Part shown: piece after piece, positions 45,803 through 54,036 of the stretch
How positions within the stretch are numbered: the stretch's first letter is position 1
How the letters are laid out: the number at the start of each line of letters is the position of its first letter
Assembly (NCBI GenBank): GCA_000383735.1
Contig: KB912070.1
Location: forward strand, 69,334-133,333
Direction of reading: 5' to 3'
DNA: 64,000 bases
Source: Verrucomicrobia bacterium SCGC AAA164-M04
Lineage (GTDB): Bacteria > Verrucomicrobiota > Verrucomicrobiae > Verrucomicrobiales > Akkermansiaceae
Made by a program: the position numbers and the translations under genes
Notes under the pieces: model-generated
Databases searched by the model: none
Told to the model about the DNA's origin: nothing
The model's input: the letters and a program-made list of their open reading frames with translations, nothing else

Positions 45803-46537
45803 CTATTTTCTAGATCCTCGCTTCTTCTCGGAAAGAGCCATGAGTGCTTCTCGCTCGGACTTTCCCAAAACGCGCCATTTTCCGAGCTTCAGGGTGTCGA
45901 GCGTAAGTTCGCCGATCTTGAGCCTAACGAGGCGTTTCACGCGATGTCCGACAGCTTGGATCATATAGCGAATTTGACGTTTCAGTCCGGTATTGAGAAC
46001 CATTTCGAGTCGACGCGATGAGATTCGCTTTACTGACACGGCGCGCGCTTTTCCGACCTCTGTAAAAACACCTTTCTCAAGCTGATTGAGGATGGAGTTT
46101 TCGAAGGCGTTTTCGGTTGTTACTTGATAAAGTTTTTCGATTTTGTGACTCGGGTGAGTGAGGGCTTGGGTGAGTTCGCCATCATTGCTTAGAATCAAGA
46201 GGCCTTCGGAATCAAGATCAAGGCGACCGACGTGGGCGAGATGATGGAGACGCGGAGGAAGCAATTCGTAAATGGTCGCTCTATTATTTTCGTCGCTCCG
46301 AGTGCAAACCAGTCCGGCTGGCTTGTGTAAAACGATTGATTGGATCTCCAAAGGTTCGATCCTACGCCCGTTAACTTTAATGAAATCCTCGGGTTGAACT
46401 CGGTAGCCTGGGGATAGGCAGGTTTCACCATTAATGACCACTTCGCCTTGTTGGACCATGGTGTCGCATGCCCTGCGTGAGCCTATACCCGCTGAAGCGA
46501 GGTATTTATTAAGCCGGATTCCTTGAGGTTGGTTCAT
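45803..46537 (-). CDS. Ribosomal pseudouridine synthase, RsuA/RluB/RluF family
   Basis: The 244-residue enzyme has an N-terminal S4 RNA-binding domain, '[20 protein letters not shown]', and a catalytic domain with '[20 protein letters not shown]' (catalytic Asp), '[11 protein letters not shown]' and '[20 protein letters not shown]'. These enzymes modify 16S or 23S rRNA; which one cannot be decided by eye, so no symbol is assigned. Immediately upstream a strong intrinsic terminator ends six bases before the start codon region, so expression would need read-through or a promoter inside the leader. Confidence 0.92.
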   Translation of the reverse strand: MNQPQGIRLNKYLASAGIGSRRACDTMVQQGEVVINGETCLSPGYRVQPEDFIKVNGRRIEPLEIQSIVLHKPAGLVCTRSDENNRATIYELLPPRLHHLAHVGRLDLDSEGLLILSNDGELTQALTHPSHKIEKLYQVTTENAFENSILNQLEKGVFTEVGKARAVSVKRISSRRLEMVLNTGLKRQIRYMIQAVGHRVKRLVRLKIGELTLDTLKLGKWRVLGKSEREALMALSEKKRGSRK

Positions 46538-46543
46538 GGCAAG

Positions 46544-46574
46544 AAAAAAGGCGGAACCAAGAAATGGCCCCGCC
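46544..46574 (-). terminator. Strong intrinsic terminator after the small basic protein gene
   Basis: On the minus strand GGCGGGGCC (46574-46566) pairs with GGTTCCGCC (46558-46550) through nine pairs, two of them G-U, around a seven-base loop, then six T (46549-46544). The U tract ends only six bases before the ATG of the pseudouridine synthase (46537). It ends the small-basic-protein transcript and could attenuate the next gene. Confidence 0.85.
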
Positions 46575-46609
46575 AGAAATTAGATTGATCCACCCGCGGT
46601 GGGCGGGGG

Positions 46610-46765
46610 TTATCCTTCGGCCTTAGTCTTTGGGAGGCCGATGGCACTTTGTCCTTCTTTCCAATCACCACGCTCTTTCATGAGTTTGACGCGCTCAAAG
46701 CGCTTCATGACTGAGCGTTTACCGGTTGCGCCGCCTTTGCGTTTAAGAGAGTTGTGCTTGGACAT
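46610..46765 (-). CDS. Chlamydiae/Verrucomicrobia small basic protein
   Basis: A 51-residue product, starting M-S-K-H-N-S-L-K-R-K and continuing 'RSVMKRFERVKLMKER', 'GDWKEGQSAIGLPKTK'. This is the pattern of the small basic protein family (TIGR04137) found in Verrucomicrobia and Chlamydiae: a basic N-terminal third, then R-x-E-R-x-x-x-L and the closing G-L-P-K. It is probably an rRNA-associated factor, though the function is unproven. It is too short for usual length cut-offs. A strong terminator lies just downstream. Confidence 0.9.
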   Translation of the reverse strand: MSKHNSLKRKGGATGKRSVMKRFERVKLMKERGDWKEGQSAIGLPKTKAEG

Positions 46766-46962
46766 AAATTCAGGATTTGAGTTTCCGAGGCGGAAGCTAG
46801 GAGTCGGTCAACGCTTTGGCAAGGATGAACTTTGCCTTAATTGCTGGTTTTTAGGGAAATTGCCGCAAGTCGCCGAAAAGTCAGCCAGCTTTAGTAAATC
46901 ACCCCTTTTGCCACGCTTTCTGTGAAGGATCGCGGACCCAAAGCTGTTATTTGCGGGGCTGC

Positions 46963-48381
46963 TTAAATTTCGGGAAGGCTGGCAGCAGCGATGGCTTGCC
47001 CATGACGCTTCATCTTTTCATCAGGTGTGCTCAGGGAAATCTTTTTTCCTAGTTCGGGAAACTCGTCACGGAGCACTTCCTCGGCTTTTGAAATAATGAG
47101 TTCACCACCTTTTCCAGTCAGGACGCGTCCCAACAAAAGCATGTGCTTGATATCGTAAAATCTCGCGAATTGAGGAATTGCGTAGCCAAGATAAGTCCCA
47201 ATGGTTCTGTAAATTGCAGCTGCTTTATCGTCGCCAGCCTCCATCGCTTCTTGAACAAGGATCAATTTTTCGGGCTTTCCAAGAGCTGGATCGATTTTAA
47301 GTCCGGATGGTTCAATGAGTCTGGAAACGGCTTGCTGGCTGAAATAATTAACGGCGCAGCCGATATCACCGGACCATTCGTCTTGGGCGGCGTTCTCGCT
47401 AAAATCGATAGGCACGAAGGCGAGTTCGGAAATCCAGGGGGTGATTCGGGAATTGGTATCGGCGTATCCGGCGGCTGCACTCGTTCCCATTGCAAGCCCA
47501 AGGACACATCCATCATTCAGCGAGATTGCGCCGGCGAGGGCCGTAACGTCTCCGTCATTCACGACTCGGATTGGGACATTCCATTCTTCGGCGATTTCAA
47601 AGAAAATGTTCTCAACATGTTCACTGAAAAGCTCATCGGGTACACCTCGGAAGAGTGAAGCAGCGCGAACCTTGCTATCGACATAGACTCCGGCAGCTGA
47701 TCCGCCAATAGCATCGACTTTTGGAAGATGCGCAGCAGCAAGCCGGATACTATCGATAATTCCCTCTCGATGGTATGCGGGGTCACTTTCAAAGTAAGGA
47801 TCCCAGGTAACCTCTTCAGAAAAGACGACTTCGCCATCGATAACCGCCGCACATTTGCGATCGGATCCACCGAGATCGAAGCCAATCCGATTTCCTTTCA
47901 GTCCGATTTGGCTCTCAGACTTCTCAGTGACCCGTGGGATGGGGAATGTTTCAGTTGATTCCGATGAAAAAGTCAAAGTGTCGCCAAAAAAACGATTTGA
48001 GTAATTAACGTCGAAGTCACGCTTGCCCCTTTTACAATACTGATCCGAGAGAGCTTGAGCTAGGGAAGGGGCATCTTCGAGAACGATCTGTGTCCCGCCG
48101 CAGCTCCAGAGGAGGAATTTTACAATACGTTCAATGAGTCGGAAGTTGAGGGTGGCGAATTCCTCGTCCGTCAAGATGCGCTCGGTGTGGATCGTCCCCG
48201 TTCCGTCAGGGCGTAGTATCGCAATCTTGATTTCGCGACTATTCTCGTCGGAACATTTCGCTCTAAATGCCTGGTTCCAAAGTGAGGCCGGCATAAACCC
48301 AGGATCAAGTTCAGGACTATGTTTTAGGGCGGGAACCGTAAGATTAAACATTAGAATTAAGATATGGCGTTTGGATGACAC
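46963..48381 (-). CDS. ROK-family sugar kinase with a long N-terminal extension
   Basis: The 472-residue protein has about 160 residues of unassigned N-terminal sequence. The ROK domain follows with the phosphate loop 'RIGFDLGGSDRKCAAVIDGE', 'AIGGSAAGVYVDSKVRA', 'VRVVNDGDVTALAGAIS' (catalytic Asp) and 'LGLAMGTSAAAGYAD'. ROK kinases phosphorylate glucose, mannose, N-acetylmannosamine or similar. The typical Cys-rich zinc motif C-x-C-G-x-x-G-C-x-E is not visible, so it is an atypical member. A start at 48351 is a possible alternative to 48381. Confidence 0.82.
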   Translation of the reverse strand: MSSKRHILILMFNLTVPALKHSPELDPGFMPASLWNQAFRAKCSDENSREIKIAILRPDGTGTIHTERILTDEEFATLNFRLIERIVKFLLWSCGGTQIVLEDAPSLAQALSDQYCKRGKRDFDVNYSNRFFGDTLTFSSESTETFPIPRVTEKSESQIGLKGNRIGFDLGGSDRKCAAVIDGEVVFSEEVTWDPYFESDPAYHREGIIDSIRLAAAHLPKVDAIGGSAAGVYVDSKVRAASLFRGVPDELFSEHVENIFFEIAEEWNVPIRVVNDGDVTALAGAISLNDGCVLGLAMGTSAAAGYADTNSRITPWISELAFVPIDFSENAAQDEWSGDIGCAVNYFSQQAVSRLIEPSGLKIDPALGKPEKLILVQEAMEAGDDKAAAIYRTIGTYLGYAIPQFARFYDIKHMLLLGRVLTGKGGELIISKAEEVLRDEFPELGKKISLSTPDEKMKRHGQAIAAASLPEI

Positions 48382-48516
48382 ATAATTTTTGAGGGCTTTA
48401 CCAAAGTTATCAATAAGGATTTTGGAGAATTTGTTGTTTTTGGTTAGGATTCAGCGGAAACGACTCATTTTACATTTGAGTGGGAGAGACCGGTTAGAAG
48501 GGGCGTAGAAGCTAAA

Positions 48517-49317
48517 ATGAGGATTTTCGTTATTTTGACCCTTATTTTACCAACCTTACTCGCTGAGGAACTCCGATTGGTGGCCTACAATATCCATCAT
48601 GGCGAAGGAATGGATGGGAAGTTGGACTTGGAGCGAATCGCAAAGGTGATTGCAGCGGAGAAGCCGGATCTCGTGGCGCTTCAGGAAGTCGATAAGGGAT
48701 GTAAGCGCAGTGGCGGAGTCGATCAAGCCGTAGAGCTAGCCAAAATACTTAAAATGGAGCAACGGTTTGGTAAATTTATGGATTACCAAGGTGGGGAATA
48801 TGGCATGGCAGTCCTTTCGAGACTGCCCATTGTGGAGACGATTATTCACAAGCTACCCAAAGGTGCTGAGCCGCGGATTGCCCTCGAGGTCGTGGTGAAG
48901 TCACCGAAGTGGCCTGGGAAATTTTCCTTTATAAGTATTCACAATGATTGGATTAAAGAACCCCTTCGTGTGAAGCAAATTAAGGTTCTACAGGCAGGCC
49001 TTAAGAATTGTAAGCATCCGGTGATTCTTGCCGGAGATTTTAATGCCGAACCAAAAAGCGATTCACTCATGGCGCTAGAAGAAAATGGATGGAAGATGCT
49101 CCGTGAAGGTCGTAAGAACACTTGGTCAGCTTCGAAACCGAAAGTTGAGATTGATTTCTTTTTTGCCAAAGGTCTCCCGGTTTCTCAATTTCAGGACACC
49201 GTGATCGCGGAGAAGGTCGCTTCGGATCACCGTCCAATCGCGGTCGTGATTACCGCAAATGCAGAGAAAAATGCTAAGCCAGAATCGGCCTTACCACTTG
49301 ACCATGGACATCAGTAA
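48517..49317 (+). CDS. Secreted endonuclease/exonuclease/phosphatase-family protein
   Basis: The 266-residue product has a signal peptide ending LPTLLAEE. EEP-fold motifs: 'RLVAYNIHHGEGMDGKLDLE', 'PDLVALQEVD' (Glu metal ligand), 'FISIHNDWIKEP', 'VILAGDFNAEPKSDSL' (Asp, Asn) and 'VASDHRPIAVVI' (Asp, His). It is a secreted hydrolase, possibly a phosphodiesterase. Its last 44 bases overlap the 3' end of the convergent DUF1501 gene. Confidence 0.88.
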   Translation: MRIFVILTLILPTLLAEELRLVAYNIHHGEGMDGKLDLERIAKVIAAEKPDLVALQEVDKGCKRSGGVDQAVELAKILKMEQRFGKFMDYQGGEYGMAVLSRLPIVETIIHKLPKGAEPRIALEVVVKSPKWPGKFSFISIHNDWIKEPLRVKQIKVLQAGLKNCKHPVILAGDFNAEPKSDSLMALEENGWKMLREGRKNTWSASKPKVEIDFFFAKGLPVSQFQDTVIAEKVASDHRPIAVVITANAEKNAKPESALPLDHGHQ

Positions 49318-50725
49318 GTCGGTAGTGACGCCCTTGAAATTTATAGGTGAGAGCGGTGTGATCGATGCCTAGGAGATGCAGGATCGTAGCTTGTAGGTCA
49401 TGGACATGAACCGCATTCTCATCGTATTTGTGTTTGTCCGGAGAGATGGGTGTCCCTGATTTATCGACAATGTTGTAGCCGTAATCGTCGGTTTTACCAA
49501 AGGAGATCCCGGGCTTGATGCCGCCGCCGGCCATCCACAGGGAGAAGCAGCGCGGGTGGTGGTCGCGACCAAATCCGCTTGTGCTGAGTTTCCCCTGAGA
49601 GTAGTTAGTTCTTCCGAATTCTCCGCCCCAAACAACGAGGGTGTCATCGAGCATCCCACGTTGTTTGAGATCCTTAATGAGAGCGGCCGAAGCTTGATCT
49701 GTTTCCTTGCACTGACGACTGATCCCGCCTTTCAGCCCGCCATGTTGATCCCAGCCTTGATGATAGAGTTGGATGAATTTAACCCCGCGCTCGGCGAGCC
49801 GTCGGGCCATGAGACAATTCGCGGCAAATGAACCGGGGTTCTTAGCTTCCTTACCGTAAAGGTCGTAAATCGACTCGGGTTCCTTCTTAAGATCTGCGAC
49901 CTCGGGAACACTCGATTGCATGTTGAAGGCCATCTCATATTGCTTGATGCGATCTTGGATTGCTCCGTCAGGTGAGAGCCCATGTTGGTGCGAGTGAAGT
50001 TCGGCAAGCCGATCAAGGAGCATCCGTCGAGATTTCTCCGAGATTCCATCCGGGTTGGTTAAATAGAGAACGGGATCCTTGCCAGACCGAAAGCGGACGC
50101 CTTGATATTCCGATGGCAAAAAACCGGATCCCCAGAGGCGGGACAAGAGGGGTTGGCCACCCTTGTTCTTGGTCACGAGAACGACAAAAGACGGAAGATT
50201 GTTGTTGGAAGTGCCGAGCCCATATTGAAGCCAGGCTCCCATCGAGGGGCGTCCGGCAAGTTGCGATCCAGTTTGTAGATAGGTGACGCCGGGTCCGTGA
50301 TTGATGGCCTCGGTGTAGATGTTTTTTACGATGCAAAGATCGTCGGCAATCTTGGCGGTGTGCGGAAGAATTTCGGAGAACCACTGCCCTGACTGGCCGT
50401 GACGTGCGAATTTAAAAGGCGATCCCGCGAGGGGAATTGAGGACTGGTTTCCCGACATGGTCGAGAGGCGCTGTCCGCCACGGACGTCATCTGGAAGTTG
50501 CTCGCCGTGTTTTTTATTAAGGAGAGGTTTCGGGTCGTAAAGATCAAGCTGTGATGGTCCGCCGGACTGGAAAAGAAAGATGACTCGTTTGGCTTTTATC
50601 GGAAGCTTCGGCGAGGCAAGAGAGGAATTTTCGGCCTGCAAAAGATCGGCCAAAGCAAGAGAGCCGAATCCAAGAGCTGAGTTCCGGAGGACCTCACGTC
50701 GGTTGAGAAGAGGGGGGGTAATCAT
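49274..50725 (-). CDS. DUF1501 secreted protein
   Basis: The 483-residue protein has a Tat-like start 'LNRREVLRNSALGFGSLALA'. DUF1501 landmarks: 'FLFQSGGPSQLDLYDPKP', 'VKNIYTEAINHGPGVTYLQT', 'LVVWGGEFGRTNYSQGKLS' and 'GRDHHPRCFSLWMAGGG'. The fold is sulfatase/phosphatase-like, but the substrate is unknown. It starts 5 bases after the stop of the DUF1549/DUF1553 gene on the same strand, the standard planctomycete-verrucomicrobial pair. Confidence 0.94.
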   Translation of the reverse strand: MITPPLLNRREVLRNSALGFGSLALADLLQAENSSLASPKLPIKAKRVIFLFQSGGPSQLDLYDPKPLLNKKHGEQLPDDVRGGQRLSTMSGNQSSIPLAGSPFKFARHGQSGQWFSEILPHTAKIADDLCIVKNIYTEAINHGPGVTYLQTGSQLAGRPSMGAWLQYGLGTSNNNLPSFVVLVTKNKGGQPLLSRLWGSGFLPSEYQGVRFRSGKDPVLYLTNPDGISEKSRRMLLDRLAELHSHQHGLSPDGAIQDRIKQYEMAFNMQSSVPEVADLKKEPESIYDLYGKEAKNPGSFAANCLMARRLAERGVKFIQLYHQGWDQHGGLKGGISRQCKETDQASAALIKDLKQRGMLDDTLVVWGGEFGRTNYSQGKLSTSGFGRDHHPRCFSLWMAGGGIKPGISFGKTDDYGYNIVDKSGTPISPDKHKYDENAVHVHDLQATILHLLGIDHTALTYKFQGRHYRLTDVHGQVVRPILA

Positions 50726-50730
50726 ATCAG

Positions 50731-53691
50731 CTATTGCTTTGTGTTCACCTCGTAAAGATTGAGGATCGCTTGTGCTACTGTGGTGAGGGCGGCGAGTTCG
50801 GATGTTGGAGATTTGGTCTTGGTGTGGCCCTGCGAAAGGAAGCGCTTGGCTTCTTCGGGATGGGCTTTGAAGTGAGCAAGCTGTTCTTCAAAAATCGCCG
50901 AGAGGATTTTAATCTCTTTTTCGTCGGGATGCCTTGAGGCGAGGCGAAGATACATTTCTTGGATTGCTACTTTTATTTTAGTCGGGTGCTTTTGCAGGGT
51001 TTTTTCGGCGAGATGGCGCGAGGTTTCCACAAATTGAATTCCGTTTAGAAGGACAAGTGCTTGAAGTGGGGTTGAAGTCGTTTCGCGCTTCGCAGAGCAG
51101 ACATCACGCTTCACAGCATCGAATGCCATCATGGCAGGTGAGGGGCCGGTGCGTTTCCAGTAAGTGTAAAGTGACCGGCGATAAAGCCCTTCACCCATCG
51201 TCGGTTTGGAAGGCTTGAAGGATTCGGCAAGATCATAGGGGTGAACCGAGGGCCCGCCGACTTTGGGAACGAGTAGTCCGGAGGCCGTAAGAGCTTGATC
51301 ACGAATTTGTTCGGCAGGAAGCCGGTGGCGAGGGCCGCGAGCTAAAAGGCGATTTGCAGGATCTTTTTCCAACTCGAGTGAGTTGGCGAATGAGTCTTGT
51401 TGGTAAACCCGAGACATCGCGATGTCCTTCATGAGCCGTTTCGTGTCCCATCCTGAAGCGACAAAGCGCGCGGAGAGTTCGTCTAGGAGTTCACGATGCT
51501 CGGGCCGTTCTCCTTGCATTCCGAAGTCTTCGGAGGTGCCAACGAGTCCGCGTCCGAAGAGGGATTGCCAGAAGCGATTTACGATGACTCGCGAGGTGAG
51601 CGGATGTTCGGGATGGGTGAGCCACTTTGCAAGCGAGAGTCGATTGGTGGGTTTCATGCCAAAGCTTGGGAGGAACTCGGGGAAGGCGGCTTCGACTTCT
51701 TTGCCGCGGTTCTCGTAAGATCCCCGATTAAGAATGTATGCTTGTTTGGGCTTCCGAGATTCCTCCATGACCATGATTTCGGGAATCGATTCCTCGAGGC
51801 GATTATAAGCGGAGCGAGCGGTTTGCAGTTCCTTAAGTGCAGTTTTGTAGGAAGGGTCACTTTTCAAGTTTGATTTCAAAGGTCTTGGATCAACCGGGAA
51901 AAGAAGATCACTGATTTCTTGGTCCGAAAGTTTGCTCCCGAAGACTCGAAATTCGTCGATCAACCCTTCCTTGAAACCGCGATCGCGCATGCGCTCGCCG
52001 AGGCGGATATGCGGATTCCCACCGCCCTTAATCGCTCGGGTTAGATGATCATATCTAATTTCGGTATTTGCTGGTTTCCCATTGATATAGATTTGTAGCC
52101 CTCGCGCCGATGAGGATCCATCGTTGGTCACCGTGACGTGAACCCATTCGCCAGGTTTGACTGGATCTTTGGTTTTGACTGAAATGGCGTTGCCGGGCCA
52201 AAAGTGAATGAGCGACCATTGTAAGTGATTGTCGACCAGTAGGAGTTCATAGCCCCGTGAGGCGGCATCATGCCAAGCTTTTGAGCGTGAAAAAATGACT
52301 GCGCGATCTTTAAGATCGGGCGTTTGAAGCCAGAGTGAGACTGTGAAAGGTTGCTCGCGGTGGAAATCGCCAACTTTCGTTCCTATAGCGTCATCTCCGG
52401 TCAGTTTGATGGCTTGTCCAAGCTTGCCGGGAACCGCTTTATTGGCACCCTTGTCTTTGCCATCGTCAAAGGAAAGATGGAGAAGTTGGGCGGGCTTGAG
52501 GCTTGGTTGATCTTTCGAGTCGACCTGAGTTGGCGTGAACTCCTTTACTGTTTTTTCAAGCTTGGCACTGGCGCTTGCGATGTCTGCTTTTCGTTCGGCC
52601 AGCTGTTGCTCTTGGGCTTCATTCGGAAGGGGCATTGCAGGGGTTGGCGTTGCTTCAGAATTGAAGTATGAGTAGAGCCCAGATTCATCGATATCGTCGA
52701 AGAAAGCAAACAGGGAATAGTAGTCCTTCGCAGTGGTGGGATCATATTTATGATCATGGCATCGGGAGCATTCCATGGTCAGTCCCAAGAAGGTTGTTCC
52801 AAAAGTGTGGACGCGATCGGCAACGTATTCGACACGAAATTCTTCGGGAACCGAGCCGCCTTCGACCTTTTGTTGGTGCAGGCGCGAGAAGGTGGTGGCG
52901 ATGCGGGACTCGCGGGAGGCTTCTGGAAGGAGATCGCCCGCAATTTGCTCAAGGATGAATTGGTCGAAGGGTTTGTTGGAGGTAAAGGCGTCAATGACGT
53001 AGTCGCGATAGGGCCAGACACGACGGTTTAGATCCTGCTGGAATCCGTAACTGTCGGCGTAACGGGCTACGTCAAGCCACGGAGTCGCCATTTGCTCGCC
53101 ATAAGCAGGTGAAGCGAGGAGTTCGTCGATAAAGGGTTCGGTTTTTTTTGGATCAAATTTCTCGATCTGTTTTGGTGTTGGTGGGAGTCCGGTAAGATCG
53201 AATGTGAGGCGGCGAAGGAGCTGGTGGGGCTTTGCTCTGGCCTTAAGCTCCGTCCCTTCCTTGGCAAGATGATCGGAGACGATGGTGTCGATCGATTTGC
53301 CAGTCTCTCTGGGTAGCTTTGTGAATGCCCAATGTTCGCTATATTCAGCTCCTTCCTTGATCCATCGAGCTAACAGATCTTTTTGCTCTGCAGTGAGCTT
53401 TCGATTTGAATCCGGTGGCGGCATGAGATCGTCTGGATCCTTTGAGTGGATTCGATCAATGAGCTCTGACTTCTCAGGTTTTTCCGGAACGATTGCACCT
53501 ATATCGAGGGCATCTTCGCGAAGGTCAAGGCGGAGATCTCCTTCGCGGTGTTTTGGATCAGTTCCATGGCAATAGTAGCAATTCTCAGAAAGGATAGGCT
53601 GAATATCGCGATCGAAAGAAATAGTTTTTTCGCCAAACACATTGAGGAAGAGAAGGGCGGTGAGAGTGAGAATACGCACGGATTTCGGCAT
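50731..53691 (-). CDS. PSCyt1/DUF1549/LamG/DUF1553 secreted protein
   Basis: The 986-residue protein has a signal peptide (LFLNVFGEKT). Domains in order: PSCyt1 haem region 'ENCYYCHGTDPKHREGDLRL' with C-x-x-C-H; DUF1549 with 'EQIAGDLLPEAS' and a second 'CSRCHDHKYDP'; a LamG/concanavalin-like jelly roll at about residues 410-600 ('LHLSFDDGKDKGANKAVPGK', 'GLIDEFRVFG'); and DUF1553 at the C-terminal end with 'NRFWQSLFGRGLVGTSEDFG' and 'RSLYTYWKRTGPSPAMMAFD'. It forms an operon with the DUF1501 gene. A role in periplasmic breakdown of complex polysaccharides is the usual inference. Confidence 0.94.
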   Translation of the reverse strand: MPKSVRILTLTALLFLNVFGEKTISFDRDIQPILSENCYYCHGTDPKHREGDLRLDLREDALDIGAIVPEKPEKSELIDRIHSKDPDDLMPPPDSNRKLTAEQKDLLARWIKEGAEYSEHWAFTKLPRETGKSIDTIVSDHLAKEGTELKARAKPHQLLRRLTFDLTGLPPTPKQIEKFDPKKTEPFIDELLASPAYGEQMATPWLDVARYADSYGFQQDLNRRVWPYRDYVIDAFTSNKPFDQFILEQIAGDLLPEASRESRIATTFSRLHQQKVEGGSVPEEFRVEYVADRVHTFGTTFLGLTMECSRCHDHKYDPTTAKDYYSLFAFFDDIDESGLYSYFNSEATPTPAMPLPNEAQEQQLAERKADIASASAKLEKTVKEFTPTQVDSKDQPSLKPAQLLHLSFDDGKDKGANKAVPGKLGQAIKLTGDDAIGTKVGDFHREQPFTVSLWLQTPDLKDRAVIFSRSKAWHDAASRGYELLLVDNHLQWSLIHFWPGNAISVKTKDPVKPGEWVHVTVTNDGSSSARGLQIYINGKPANTEIRYDHLTRAIKGGGNPHIRLGERMRDRGFKEGLIDEFRVFGSKLSDQEISDLLFPVDPRPLKSNLKSDPSYKTALKELQTARSAYNRLEESIPEIMVMEESRKPKQAYILNRGSYENRGKEVEAAFPEFLPSFGMKPTNRLSLAKWLTHPEHPLTSRVIVNRFWQSLFGRGLVGTSEDFGMQGERPEHRELLDELSARFVASGWDTKRLMKDIAMSRVYQQDSFANSLELEKDPANRLLARGPRHRLPAEQIRDQALTASGLLVPKVGGPSVHPYDLAESFKPSKPTMGEGLYRRSLYTYWKRTGPSPAMMAFDAVKRDVCSAKRETTSTPLQALVLLNGIQFVETSRHLAEKTLQKHPTKIKVAIQEMYLRLASRHPDEKEIKILSAIFEEQLAHFKAHPEEAKRFLSQGHTKTKSPTSELAALTTVAQAILNLYEVNTKQ

Positions 53692-54036
53692 AAAAATTGT
53701 CGATTTGTGTGACAGTGTGGGTATTCCCTGTTGCCACGCAATTTGTTACTAGGGATTCAGTGGCTGGTTATCAAAAAGATTGATTCTTGAGTATAGCCGG
53801 ATTGGTTGGTTCTTGGTGGGGTATGGATAGATAAGAGGTGGGGGCTGATCGTTTTAATCTTGGCGCTGTGTTCGCGTTTTTAAGTTCAAAAGGCTTAGGG
53901 TAATCTTTTAGTGGGTTATTTTAATAGTAAGAATGGCAGAATTTGGGGGTTATGGCTGGTTTGTGAAAGTCCGTGCGATTGTTAAATTCTCACTTTATCC
54001 TCGAAAGTCAGGCTCGGTTTAAGGCGTAATGGTCAT
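53692..54036. other. Divergent promoter region
   Basis: The 345 bases between the DUF1549 gene (-) and the coiled-coil operon (+) have no gene. The stretch near 53820-53960 is AT-rich with 'TTTTAATCTTGG' and 'GGTTATTTTAATAG' tracts but no box I can call with confidence. Confidence 0.45.
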
